A DNA stretch of 64,000 bases, taken from positions 1-64,000 of the forward strand of contig NZ_JRHN01000031.1 in NCBI RefSeq assembly GCF_001299635.1. Direction: 5' to 3'. Source of the DNA: Clostridioides difficile (lineage in GTDB: Bacteria > Bacillota > Clostridia > Peptostreptococcales > Peptostreptococcaceae). The notes under the pieces are model-generated. The model searched no databases, was not told the DNA's origin, and worked only from the letters and a program-made list of their open reading frames with translations. The position numbers and the translations under genes are program-made. Every line of letters begins with the position of its first letter. Position 1 is the stretch's first letter. This document shows, one piece after another, positions 1 to 10,052 of this stretch.

Positions 1-70
1 GCCTGTGGAGAGTTTGTAAGACATATTTTAGTATGCAAAATTCTATGAAGCAGGAACCCTGTGACTTTAG

Positions 71-574
71 TCATGGGAGGTTCAGGTAAAAAATAAGGTA
101 TTCAATCACATAATAGATGTAGTATATGAAATAAATGGATATGAACCAGAACCTGGAAGTATAACATTATGTAACTATCATAAGTCAAAGGGCATGGAGT
201 GGGATTGTGTGTTTTTATTAGGTCTTATTGAATATAATTTCCCTGACAATATCAATCAAAAATTTCAGAGTGATAAATGGTATTTAAAAGAAAAATACAA
301 AAATCCTATGGCAATTATTAAATCAGAAATCGAGGCTATATTAAAAGGAAGTATCTCAACTGACTATGCTCATAAAACGAAGATTGATTCTATAAATGAA
401 AAAATTAGGCTTTTATATGTAGGAATCACTAGAGCAAAGGAAATGTTAATACTTTCGGGAAGTGCTTATAGAGATGAAAATGATATAGGGAATAAAAGAA
501 AAGAGCAAAAACCAAGTATATACTTAAACAGATTGAACCGACATATTAGTGAAAAGAGGTTGAATAACTGTTAA
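71..574 (+). pseudogene. C-terminal remnant of a UvrD/Rep-type DNA helicase
   Basis: The frame is open from base 71 to the stop at 572-574. It encodes the end of a superfamily 1 helicase: an HKSKGMEW segment (motif V type) at 179-202, and LYVGITRAKEML (motif VI, with the Arg that contacts ATP) at about 413-448. The first ATG of the frame, at 194, lies inside the helicase fold, so it is not a genuine start. Upstream, the same frame has stops at 17-19, 29-31, 62-64 and 68-70, and I could not join it to another frame. The Walker A and motif II part is therefore missing or lies beyond the window in broken form. It sits directly before a RecB-type nuclease, a common partner of such helicases. I read it as a decayed gene; a sequencing frameshift cannot be excluded. 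Confidence 0.6.
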
Positions 575-684
575 TATATAATAAGTTTGATTGATATATT
601 GTTTAAAATATTGATTGAAAAAGTTAAAACAATAGATAGTAGCAAATAGCTATTAAAAATAAAGTTAAGAGAGAAGTGATATGA

Positions 685-1515
685 GTGAATGATAAATTAA
701 AATATTTTTCTTATAGTCAAAATTCAATTAACACATATAAATCATGTCCATTGAAGTTTAAATATAAATATATTGATAGAATAAATTGGAAAAATGATGA
801 TATTGGCAGTAGAGAGTATTATGAAAGCTCAAAAACAGGAAGAGATTTTCATTTAATTTGCGAAAGGTATTTTAGTAATATACCCCTTGGAATCTATTTT
901 AATGATGAGGATAAAAATGGCAAAAAATTTTTAAAATGGATTGAAAATATAAAAAAAGTTGTCCCTATTAAAGAAGATAAAATATATCTACCAGAGTATG
1001 AAGTAAGGATGACTTTAAGAGGAGATACACTACAGGCAAAGTATGATTTAGTTGTAGTTGGAAAAGATGAGATAGAGATATGGGATTGGAAAACTGAGTC
1101 TAGAAAGATTGACTATAAAAATGTAGAAAATAGAATACAAACAATTGTTTATATGTTTTTAGCAAAAGAAGTAATCCCAAAAGTTTTAAAAATGGACATA
1201 AATGTTAAAGATATAAATATGAAATACTATCAACCTGAATTTGATGATTTACCAATCATCATTTCATATGATGAAGAAAAGCATGAAACAAATAAAAATA
1301 AAATTCAAACTTATATAAATATGATAAAGAATACTAATTATGAAGAACATACATACGAAGACAATCTATACAATGATATAGAAAAGGTATATAATAAAGA
1401 AGAACGTATGTGCTATAGAAATAAGAACCATTGCAAGTATTGCGAATTCAATAAATTATGCAATGATAAAGAAATAGATTATAGTATTTTGGAGGCGGAA
1501 ATTTATGGGACTTAG
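685..1515 (+). CDS. Stand-alone RecB-family PD-(D/E)XK nuclease with Fe-S cysteines
   Basis: 276 aa, GTG start 8 bases after a GAGAAG-like ribosome site. The core nuclease motif is WDWKT at residues 133-137, where D134 and K136 would bind metal and polarise the scissile phosphate. A QTIVYMF helix follows, like the RecB motif Q-x3-Y. One Cys near the N-terminus (C21, in the sequence YKSCP) and three at the end (C250-x2-C253-x5-C259) match the [4Fe-4S] arrangement of AddB and Cas4 nucleases. There is no helicase domain. The last 11 bases overlap addB, so it is translationally linked to the AddAB operon. It probably once worked with the broken helicase just upstream. The exact substrate is unknown; a Cas4-like role is possible, but no cas genes are present. 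Confidence 0.75.
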   Translation: MNDKLKYFSYSQNSINTYKSCPLKFKYKYIDRINWKNDDIGSREYYESSKTGRDFHLICERYFSNIPLGIYFNDEDKNGKKFLKWIENIKKVVPIKEDKIYLPEYEVRMTLRGDTLQAKYDLVVVGKDEIEIWDWKTESRKIDYKNVENRIQTIVYMFLAKEVIPKVLKMDINVKDINMKYYQPEFDDLPIIISYDEEKHETNKNKIQTYINMIKNTNYEEHTYEDNLYNDIEKVYNKEERMCYRNKNHCKYCEFNKLCNDKEIDYSILEAEIYGT

Positions 1516-4500
1516 GTTTATATTAGGTAGAGGTGGAAGTGGAAAATCTACTTATATGCTAGAGGAAATTAAAAGAGAAGCTCAAAGAAATGAAATAACA
1601 TCAATTATACTTTTAGTTCCAGAACAATACACATTTGAGGCTGAAAATAGAGTAAGTAAACTATTTTTAGGAAAAGAAAAAGATAAGTATCTAAGAGTTA
1701 GAGTGCTTAGTTTCAAAACACTAAGTAATATAGTTTTTTCTCAAGCAGGAGGATTAACAGATGTAAATATAAATTCTAGTGGAAAAGCAATGATGGTATA
1801 TAGAGCGATTGAAGATGTAAGTGAAGAATTAAATGTATTTTCAAAGTCAAAGTCACAATCTGGTTTTGTAAGTTCAATTACAGATATGATATCGGAAATG
1901 AAACAGTACAATATAAGTCCTGAAATGTTAGAAAATATATCAGGAGAATTAGATAATGAGACTTTAAGCCTAAAATTAAAAGATATAAGTAAAATATATA
2001 ATTCTTTTGAAGGAAAATTACATGAAAATTATGTAGATGCTCAAGATATGTTAACTTCATTGGCAAATAGGATAGAATTAAGCAGTTATTTAGATGGAGC
2101 TTGTGTTTATATAGATGAATTTACAGGTTTTACACCAAATCAGTACAATGTGATAAAGAGCATATTAAATAAAGCTAAAAATGTCAGTATTTCTTTAACT
2201 GTAGATGACATTAATTATATTGGATATAGTAAAGCAGATGTATTTTCTAGAACTAAATTTACTTATTCAAAGTTAACTCAATTGTGTAATGAAGAGGGGA
2301 TAAAAATACTTCCACAAGTAAATTTGAATACAGGTGTTATAAAAAGATTTGAAGAAATCAAAGAATTACAACACTTAGAAAGATTTTATAATGCTTATCC
2401 ATATAAAACATATTTAAATTCAACTGAAAATATAAAGATAAAAGAGTTTAATAATTTATATTCAGAGGTAGAAGAAATAGCTAAAGAAATTGTACATTTA
2501 GTTAGAGATAAGAATGTTAGATATAGAGATATAACTATAGCCACAAGAGATTTAAATAGATATGATTTTTTAGTACACTCTATATTTAATGAATATAATA
2601 TACCAAATTTTATAGATAAGAAGAGAGAAGCAAAAAGTAACCCGATAGTTATTTTAATTATTTCAGCCTTAGAAATGAAGCATAGACGATATGGATATGA
2701 GACCATGTTTAGATATTTAAAAAGCGGACTTATAGGAATTGATAATAATGATATAAATTTACTAGAAAACTATGTCCTAGCTAATGGAATAAAAGGTAAG
2801 AAATGGTTTGATGAAAAATGGGATTATAGAATAACACAGAGTCTTTCTAGTGAAGAAAGTGACTTTGAACTAGAATTAAAAGATAAAATAAATGAAATAA
2901 AAAATAGAGTACTAGAGCCAATAGTTACTTTACAAGAAAAACTAAAAGGGAAAAATAGAGTAAAAGAAATATGTAAGTATATATATGAATTTTTACTGGA
3001 TATAAATATGCCAGAAACTATAGAAAGTTTAATAGTAAATTTTAAAGATAAAGGAGAACTTGATGTTGCCAATCAATACTCACAAGTTTGGGATATAGTA
3101 GTGGATGTACTAGACCAAATGGTTGAGCTTATGGGTGATGAAATAATTTCTTTAGAAAAATTTATAAAGCTAATAACTTTAGGTTTTGATGAATATGAAT
3201 TAGGATTAGTTCCTCCTAGTATAGACCAAGTACTTGTAAGTAGTGTGGATAGAATGAAAAATCCAAATACTAAGTATTTATATCTAATTGGAACTACTGA
3301 TGGTATATTTCCTCTAATTACAAAGGATAGTGGAATATTAAGTGATAATGATAGAGAAAATCTTGGAAGTAAAGGAATTGAAGTTGACATTGATAGTAAA
3401 ACTAGAAGTTTTGAGGAACAGTTTCTAGTATATAAGGCTCTTACTTCTACATCTGAGAATTTAATCATAACATATCCTATATCTGACCATGAAGGTAAAA
3501 CTCTTAGACCATCAATAATTATATCAAGACTTAAAAAGATATTTCCAAATATAGACAACAAAAGTTATTTAGTAGAAGAAGATAAGCAAAATGATGAAGA
3601 TATACTTAAAAAAATAACTGTTAAATCACCTACGTTTAATGAACTTATAAATGTAATAAAAAATTATGATAATGATAGTTACAATAAAGAAGATATTAAT
3701 AGTATTTGGCTAGATATATATAGATACTATCTAAAGGATGAAATGTATAGTTCGATAACAAAAAAAGTTATAAAAGGCCTTAGTTATACCAATCAAGTCC
3801 ATAAGATTGAAGAAAAAAAGATAAGGTCGTTATATAAAAGTAATTCTCTTAGTGTATCTAGGCTTGAAAAATATGCAGAGTGCCCATTTGCTTATTTTAT
3901 ACAGTATGGTTTAAAAGCTAGAAAACGTAAAGAATATTCATTTACACCACCAGATTTGGGAACTTTCATTCACAATATTTTAGATAGATTTTCAAAGGAG
4001 CTTTCACAAGATAGTTTATCTTGGAGAGACAGTGATGAAAAGTATATAGAATTAAAGATAGGTATAATAGTTGATGAAATAATTTCAAAGATACCAGGAT
4101 ATATATTAAATAGTTCTGAAAGGTATAAATATCTTGCATATAGATTAAAAAATATGTTGACTACTGCTGTAGATATAATCAGTCAACAAATAAAACAAGG
4201 TTCATTTGAGCCAATAGATTATGAAGTTAATTTTGGAAGAGATGGAAAATATCCTCCTATAAAAATAGTATTAGATAATGGAGAAGAAGTAAATCTAATT
4301 GGGCAAATAGACAGAGTTGATGAATTTAAAGAAGGAGAAAATAAATATATAAGAATAGTAGATTATAAATCGGGCAATAAAGATATAAGTTTGACAGAAA
4401 TATATTATGGTCTACAGTTGCAATTACTTGTGTATTTAGATGCAATTCTTGACAGTGTAAAAGGAGAAGATGTAAATATAAATCCAGCTGCAATATTATA

Positions 4501-4972
4501 TTGTAGAATAAATAACCCAATAGCGAAATTTAATGAAGATAAAGATGATGAAGAAATACAAGAAGCAATACTAAAAGAACTTAGAATGAAGGGGCTTGTA
4601 ATAAAAGATTCTCATATAATAAAAGAAATGGATAAATCATTAATAGATGGAGAAAGAAAAAACTCTTTAGTAATACCAGTAGGTCTTACAAAGGATGGAA
4701 ATGTAGGCAAAAGCACATCAGCAGTAACTTATGAGGAGTTTAAATTACTTAGAAATTATGTAAAACATGCTATAAAGGATTTATGTGAAGATATGTTAAG
4801 TGGAGAAATCTGTATAGCTCCATATAAACACAAAGATGGAACATCATGTGATTTTTGTGATTATTCAGCTATATGCCAATTTGATTCAACTATGAAAGAT
4901 AATAAATATAAAAATTTAAATAATAAGAGCAATGAAGAAATAATAAAACTGATGAAAGGAGATGTTAATTAG
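1505..4972 (+). CDS. addB: ATP-dependent helicase/nuclease subunit B (AddB)
   Basis: 1155 aa, the usual AddB size. It is the non-translocating partner in the AddAB complex, which resects double-strand breaks to a Chi site and loads RecA; the family acts in the cytoplasm on chromosomal DNA ends. The N-terminus has a Walker A loop, GRGGSGKST, at residues 8-16. The C-terminal nuclease domain has VDYKSG with D953 and K955. The Fe-S staple is formed by C793 (in AECPF) and C1115-x2-C1118-x5-C1124. The ATG lies inside the preceding gene after GGAGGCGG, and the stop TAG shares its G with the addA GTG start, so coupled translation is expected. No frame damage was seen. Confidence 0.95.
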   Translation: MGLRFILGRGGSGKSTYMLEEIKREAQRNEITSIILLVPEQYTFEAENRVSKLFLGKEKDKYLRVRVLSFKTLSNIVFSQAGGLTDVNINSSGKAMMVYRAIEDVSEELNVFSKSKSQSGFVSSITDMISEMKQYNISPEMLENISGELDNETLSLKLKDISKIYNSFEGKLHENYVDAQDMLTSLANRIELSSYLDGACVYIDEFTGFTPNQYNVIKSILNKAKNVSISLTVDDINYIGYSKADVFSRTKFTYSKLTQLCNEEGIKILPQVNLNTGVIKRFEEIKELQHLERFYNAYPYKTYLNSTENIKIKEFNNLYSEVEEIAKEIVHLVRDKNVRYRDITIATRDLNRYDFLVHSIFNEYNIPNFIDKKREAKSNPIVILIISALEMKHRRYGYETMFRYLKSGLIGIDNNDINLLENYVLANGIKGKKWFDEKWDYRITQSLSSEESDFELELKDKINEIKNRVLEPIVTLQEKLKGKNRVKEICKYIYEFLLDINMPETIESLIVNFKDKGELDVANQYSQVWDIVVDVLDQMVELMGDEIISLEKFIKLITLGFDEYELGLVPPSIDQVLVSSVDRMKNPNTKYLYLIGTTDGIFPLITKDSGILSDNDRENLGSKGIEVDIDSKTRSFEEQFLVYKALTSTSENLIITYPISDHEGKTLRPSIIISRLKKIFPNIDNKSYLVEEDKQNDEDILKKITVKSPTFNELINVIKNYDNDSYNKEDINSIWLDIYRYYLKDEMYSSITKKVIKGLSYTNQVHKIEEKKIRSLYKSNSLSVSRLEKYAECPFAYFIQYGLKARKRKEYSFTPPDLGTFIHNILDRFSKELSQDSLSWRDSDEKYIELKIGIIVDEIISKIPGYILNSSERYKYLAYRLKNMLTTAVDIISQQIKQGSFEPIDYEVNFGRDGKYPPIKIVLDNGEEVNLIGQIDRVDEFKEGENKYIRIVDYKSGNKDISLTEIYYGLQLQLLVYLDAILDSVKGEDVNINPAAILYCRINNPIAKFNEDKDDEEIQEAILKELRMKGLVIKDSHIIKEMDKSLIDGERKNSLVIPVGLTKDGNVGKSTSAVTYEEFKLLRNYVKHAIKDLCEDMLSGEICIAPYKHKDGTSCDFCDYSAICQFDSTMKDNKYKNLNNKSNEEIIKLMKGDVN

Positions 4973-7900
4973 TGAGTTCTCCTAAATGGACAAAAGAGCA
5001 ATTAGAAGTCATAGAAAGTAGAGATTGCAATTTATTGGTTGCAGCAGCTGCTGGGTCAGGAAAAACAGCAGTGCTAGTTGAGCGTATAATTCAAATGATA
5101 ACAAGTAGGGAAAATCCAATCGATATAGATAAGTTATTAGTGGTTACATTTACTAATGCTGCTGCATCAGAGATGAGAGAGAGAATAGGTGATGCTATAG
5201 GAAAATCACTAGATGAAAATCCAGAAAATAAACATTTACAAAATCAACTGGTTCTATTAAATAAATCTAGCATTACAACAATACACTCATTTTGTTTGGA
5301 TGTTATAAAATCAAACTTTCATAGAATAAATTTAGACCCAAATTTCAGAATAGGAGACCAAACTGAATGTGCTATTTTGAAACAAGAGGCAATAGAAGAT
5401 GTATTTGAAACCTTGTATGAAGAAAGAAATGAGGGATTTTTAAATTTAGTTGAAAGTTATGCAGAAAGAGGAGGAGACAAGGAAGTACAGGATATTATTT
5501 TAGGAATATATTCGTTTGCAATGGCTTCTCCTAAACCTAAAAAATGGTTGCTTGATTCAGCAGAGAGATTTAATATTGATGAGGACTTTGATTTTTCACA
5601 ATCTATTTGGGCTAGAGCTATATTAGATACTGTAAAAATAGAAATTAATGGTCTTTGTTTAAATATGGAAAAGGCATTAAAAGAAGTTGAATCAATAGCA
5701 GAATTAGAAACCTTTTCAGAAAAGTTAGCTATTGAGTATAAAAAAATAGTAGGTATTTCAGAAGCGTGTAATAAGTCCTGGAATGAAGCATATAAAAAGA
5801 TGGCAGCTATGTCTTTTGAAAACTATGTAAAAGGAGTAAAAAGGATACCAAAAGATGCTCCTTCATATATAAAAGAATCAAAAGAAAAAGCAAAGGCTAT
5901 GAGAGATAAGGCTAAGAAATCTTTAGAAAGTATAGTAAATGCTACATTTAATAAAGATAATGACTCTATTAAAGAAGAAATAAAATATCTTTATAATATA
6001 GTCAAGCCTATATCTAATATTGTACTCAGATTTGAAGAGGAATATAGTAATAAGAAAAGTGAAAAAGGAATAATAGACTTTAATGATATAGAGCATTTTG
6101 CCTTAAATATATTAACCAATATGGATGAAGAAGGTAATATTGTACCTTCTGATATAGCAATTGGATATAGAAAGAAGTTCTATGAGATATTTATAGATGA
6201 ATATCAAGATAGTAATCTAGTGCAGGAAGTGTTGCTTAAAGCTGTGGCTAACACAGAAACACCAAATAGGTTTATGGTTGGAGATGTAAAGCAGAGTATA
6301 TATAGATTTAGACAATCAAAGCCAGAATTATTTTTACAAAAATACAATAACTATAATGATAAAAAGGGAACTTCTCATAGAAAAATAATGCTTTATAAAA
6401 ACTTTAGAAGTAGGGAAGAAGTTGTAGATGCTGTAAATTATATATTTGAAAATATAATGAATGAAAATATAGGAGAAATTGAATATACAGAAAAAGAAAG
6501 GCTCAATTTGGGGGCTGATTTTAAATTGGATACAGATGAAGCATCTATTATTGGCGGAGCAACAGAAGTACATCTTATACAAAAAGATAATAAACTTGAT
6601 GATGATACTATAAACAATAAAAATGATAGTGATAATAATGAAGACAATGAATTAGAAGAAGAAAAATTAGATAATATACAACTTGAGGCCAGAATGGTTG
6701 GAAAGATTATTAAAGATTTAATGAGAGCTAATGAAGAAGGAAAAATCCAAAAAATCTACGATAAGGGAATTGACGGATATAGACCTGTGGAGTTTAGAGA
6801 TATAGTGATTCTTTTAAGAGCTACATCAGCATGGGCTCCAGTGTTTGCAGATGAATTGATGAATATGGATATACCAACATATGCTGATGTTGGAGTGGGA
6901 TATTTTGATACCATTGAGATAAAAACTATATTATCATTACTTCAGATAATAGATAATCCAATACAAGATATACCACTTATATCTGTATTAAAATCTCCTA
7001 TATTTGGATTTACACCAGAGGATTTGATTGATATTAGAATTCAGAATAAAGATAAGACTTTTTATGAAGTTTTAGAAAGTACATCAGAGTATGATGATTT
7101 TATAGATTCTCAAAATGAAAATAAGTCTGAGTTTACACCAAGTAAAGAATGTATAAGTAAAAGCAAGGATTTTTTCGTTAAATTAAGGGACTTTAAAGAA
7201 AAATCAATGTACATGAGTACTGACGAATTTATTTGGTATTTGTATACAAAGACTGGATATTATGCTTATGTTGGGGCATTACCAGGTGGAAGTCAAAGAC
7301 AAGCTAATTTAAAAGTATTGTTTGAGAGAGCAAAACAATTTGAAGAGACTAGTTTTAAGGGAATATTCAACTTTGTAAATTTTATAGAGAAATTAAAAAA
7401 ATCTAGTTCTGATATGGGAAGTGCAAAGACACTTGGAGAAAATGCAAATGTTGTTAGGATAATGAGTATTCATAAAAGTAAAGGATTAGAATTTCCAGTA
7501 GTTATATGTTCTGCAATGGGTAAAAACTTCAATACTCAAGACTTTAAAAAGAGTATCTTATATCATCATAATTTAGGGTATGGACCTCAGTTTGTGGATT
7601 ATGAAAGAAGAATATCTTTTCCAAGTATAGCCAAGGAAGCATTAAAAAGTAAAATAAATATAGAAAATCTATCAGAAGAGATGAGAGTTTTATATGTTGC
7701 ATTTACAAGAGCAAAAGAAAAATTGATTATAACAGGTTCTACTAGAAATGTACAAGATAGTATAAAACGATGGGCAAATGGAATTGAAGGTCTGGATACA
7801 ATATCACAATATGAGATACTAAAAGGTAAAAATTTTCTGGATTGGATAATGCCTTGTGTATTAAAACATAAAGACTTATCTAATTTATTGGAAGATGTAG

Positions 7901-8796
7901 GTTTAGATGAAGTCTTTAATGTTGACCATAATTCAAAATGGCATGGAAGACTATGGAATAAGAATGATGTCTTAATAGAAAGAAAGACTAATGAAGAAAA
8001 TGAAAGTATTGAAGAAATCCTTGAAAAGATAGATGTAGATAATCCTGATAGCAATTATTATACTGAAATAGAAGGAAAATTAAATTATGTATATCCATAT
8101 GAGTTTAGCACAAGAAAACCTGCTAGTATATCTGTTACAGAAATAAAAAAAATACAAAACAACTATGAGGAAGAGTTAATAAATACTATATTTGAACAAA
8201 AAGTAACACTAAAAAAACCTCTATTCATTCAAAATGATGAAGAAAGAGAAAAGATTAATGGAGCAGAAAGAGGTACTATAGTCCATTTGGTTATGGAAGT
8301 TTTAGACTTAAAAAAAGTAAATAGTGTAAATGATATAAAGTCACAAATACAAGGATTTATTTCAAAAGGTGTAATAACAGAAAAACAGGCTAGTATAGTA
8401 AATCCATATAAAATATATAAATTTTTTGCTTCAAATATAGGCAAAAGGATGCTGAATGCTGAACTTATAAATAGAGAAAAATCCATTTATGCACAAGTGA
8501 ATATGAAAGATATTTATATTTATGAAGAATTAATAAAAAATGATGATAAAAAACTCTATGATAAAGAAAGTGTCATGTTAAGAGGTATAGTTGATGCTTA
8601 TTTTGAAGAAGATAATCAAATAGTTTTAGTTGACTATAAAACAGATTTTGTAAATGAAGAAAATATAAATCAAATAATAGAGAAATATAAAAAACAATTA
8701 GATTTATATGCAGATGTTATTGAAACTTTAACAGGGAAGTCAGTAAAAGAAAAATGTATATATTTATTTGGTGTTGATGAAGCTGTTTGTTATTAG
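4972..8796 (+). CDS. addA: ATP-dependent helicase/nuclease subunit A (AddA)
   Basis: 1274 aa, full length for Firmicute AddA. This is the 3'-5' SF1 helicase motor of AddAB with its own RecB-type nuclease. Walker A is AAAGSGKT at residues 25-32 (K31). Motif II is IDEYQDSN with D409 and E410. The HKSKGLEFP and LYVAFTRAKE motifs are in the C-terminal half of the motor. The nuclease motif is VDYKTD with D1221 and K1223 near the C-terminus. A hydrophilic Asn/Asp/Glu-rich insertion (about residues 540-565) is probably a loop. It starts with GTG on the last base of the addB stop codon. Same operon and complex as addB; sbcD follows 44 bases downstream. Confidence 0.95.
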   Translation: MSSPKWTKEQLEVIESRDCNLLVAAAAGSGKTAVLVERIIQMITSRENPIDIDKLLVVTFTNAAASEMRERIGDAIGKSLDENPENKHLQNQLVLLNKSSITTIHSFCLDVIKSNFHRINLDPNFRIGDQTECAILKQEAIEDVFETLYEERNEGFLNLVESYAERGGDKEVQDIILGIYSFAMASPKPKKWLLDSAERFNIDEDFDFSQSIWARAILDTVKIEINGLCLNMEKALKEVESIAELETFSEKLAIEYKKIVGISEACNKSWNEAYKKMAAMSFENYVKGVKRIPKDAPSYIKESKEKAKAMRDKAKKSLESIVNATFNKDNDSIKEEIKYLYNIVKPISNIVLRFEEEYSNKKSEKGIIDFNDIEHFALNILTNMDEEGNIVPSDIAIGYRKKFYEIFIDEYQDSNLVQEVLLKAVANTETPNRFMVGDVKQSIYRFRQSKPELFLQKYNNYNDKKGTSHRKIMLYKNFRSREEVVDAVNYIFENIMNENIGEIEYTEKERLNLGADFKLDTDEASIIGGATEVHLIQKDNKLDDDTINNKNDSDNNEDNELEEEKLDNIQLEARMVGKIIKDLMRANEEGKIQKIYDKGIDGYRPVEFRDIVILLRATSAWAPVFADELMNMDIPTYADVGVGYFDTIEIKTILSLLQIIDNPIQDIPLISVLKSPIFGFTPEDLIDIRIQNKDKTFYEVLESTSEYDDFIDSQNENKSEFTPSKECISKSKDFFVKLRDFKEKSMYMSTDEFIWYLYTKTGYYAYVGALPGGSQRQANLKVLFERAKQFEETSFKGIFNFVNFIEKLKKSSSDMGSAKTLGENANVVRIMSIHKSKGLEFPVVICSAMGKNFNTQDFKKSILYHHNLGYGPQFVDYERRISFPSIAKEALKSKINIENLSEEMRVLYVAFTRAKEKLIITGSTRNVQDSIKRWANGIEGLDTISQYEILKGKNFLDWIMPCVLKHKDLSNLLEDVGLDEVFNVDHNSKWHGRLWNKNDVLIERKTNEENESIEEILEKIDVDNPDSNYYTEIEGKLNYVYPYEFSTRKPASISVTEIKKIQNNYEEELINTIFEQKVTLKKPLFIQNDEEREKINGAERGTIVHLVMEVLDLKKVNSVNDIKSQIQGFISKGVITEKQASIVNPYKIYKFFASNIGKRMLNAELINREKSIYAQVNMKDIYIYEELIKNDDKKLYDKESVMLRGIVDAYFEEDNQIVLVDYKTDFVNEENINQIIEKYKKQLDLYADVIETLTGKSVKEKCIYLFGVDEAVCY

Positions 8797-8840
8797 TTTT
8801 TTTATATAAATTAAACATAAAGATAGAGGAAGGGGAAAAA

Positions 8841-10052
8841 ATGAGATTTATTCATACATCAGATTGGCATCTAGGGAAATCCCTAGAGGGCCATTCTAGA
8901 ATTGAAGAGCAAGCAAAGTTTTGTGAGGAATTTATAGAAATAGTAGAATCAAATGAAATAGATATGGTTGTAATTGCTGGAGATATATATGATACTTCTA
9001 ATCCTCCTGCACAAGCAGAAAAACTGTTTTATCAAACTGTTTCAAAACTTGCTAATAATGGGCAAAGGTGTGTATTAATAATTTCAGGAAATCATGATAA
9101 TCCAGAGAGACTTTCTGCAATAACACCTTTAGCACATGAACAGGGAATACTTATATTTGGTTATCCATCAAGTGCTACAACAAAAGCTAAGTATAGAAAC
9201 TTTGAAATAACAGATGCAGTACAAGGATGCACAACACTAAATATAAATGGTGAAAGTGTTGTAATTGCTACCTTACCTTATCCAAGTGAAAAAAGATTGA
9301 ATGAAGTTTTTTCGAGTGAAGATGATTTGGAAAAACAAAAAACTTATTCTGAAAAGGTAGGCAATATATTTAAAAATCTAGAAGAAAACTTTAGAAGTGA
9401 TACTATAAATATAGCAGTATCACATATATTTGTAATAGGTGGAGAGAGTACTGAATCAGAAAGACCAATACAACTAGGAGGAAGTTTTTTAGTTGAAAGA
9501 AAAGACTTACCAGAAAAAGCTCAATACACTGCATTAGGTCATTTGCATAAACAACAAAAAGCTTCTGAACGTTTAAATGCATATTATTCAGGTTCTCCAC
9601 TTCAATATAGTAAAGATGAAAGAGCATATACTAAAGGTGCATATATAGTGGATATAAAGGCTGGTGAAAAACCAGTAATTGGGGAAGTATACTTTAATAA
9701 TTATAAACCTATAGAAGTATTTAAATGTAATGGTATAGAAGAAGCTTTAGAGATATGTGAGCAAAATCAAAATAGAGATATTTGGTCATACTTTGAAATA
9801 AATACTGATGAGATAATATCACAGAATGAAATAAAAAAAATGAAGGAATTATTAAAAGACATAATAGAAATAAAACCAATAATAACATCTTGCTATGAAC
9901 AAGAAAGTGTAGATATAAAAGAAAAGTCTATGGCAGAGTTATTTAAAGAATTTTATTCTTTTAGTAGAGGTGTGGAGCCAAAAGGGGAGCTTATGGATTT
10001 GTTTCTAGATATAATAAGTGAAGAGGGTGAATCAGCAGATGAGACCAATTAG
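8841..10052 (+). CDS. sbcD: DNA exonuclease SbcD (Mre11-like)
   Basis: 403 aa. It is the nuclease subunit of SbcCD, which opens hairpins and trims protein-blocked DNA ends. Calcineurin-like phosphoesterase motifs are in order: SDWHLGK (D8, H10), GDIYDTSNPP, SGNHDNPERL and LGHLHKQQ, which supply the two-metal site. The frame is open 54 bases further upstream. However, ATG 8841 follows AGAGGAAGGGG with good spacing and gives the family's MRFIHTSDWH start, so I chose it. The 3' end overlaps sbcC by 14 bases. It lies in one transcription unit with addBA, which places two double-strand-break end-processing systems under common control. Confidence 0.93.
   Translation: MRFIHTSDWHLGKSLEGHSRIEEQAKFCEEFIEIVESNEIDMVVIAGDIYDTSNPPAQAEKLFYQTVSKLANNGQRCVLIISGNHDNPERLSAITPLAHEQGILIFGYPSSATTKAKYRNFEITDAVQGCTTLNINGESVVIATLPYPSEKRLNEVFSSEDDLEKQKTYSEKVGNIFKNLEENFRSDTINIAVSHIFVIGGESTESERPIQLGGSFLVERKDLPEKAQYTALGHLHKQQKASERLNAYYSGSPLQYSKDERAYTKGAYIVDIKAGEKPVIGEVYFNNYKPIEVFKCNGIEEALEICEQNQNRDIWSYFEINTDEIISQNEIKKMKELLKDIIEIKPIITSCYEQESVDIKEKSMAELFKEFYSFSRGVEPKGELMDLFLDIISEEGESADETN

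Noticed and set aside
3073-3561. Reverse-strand open frame inside addB
   Set aside because: It is a shadow of the addB reading frame with no start signal.
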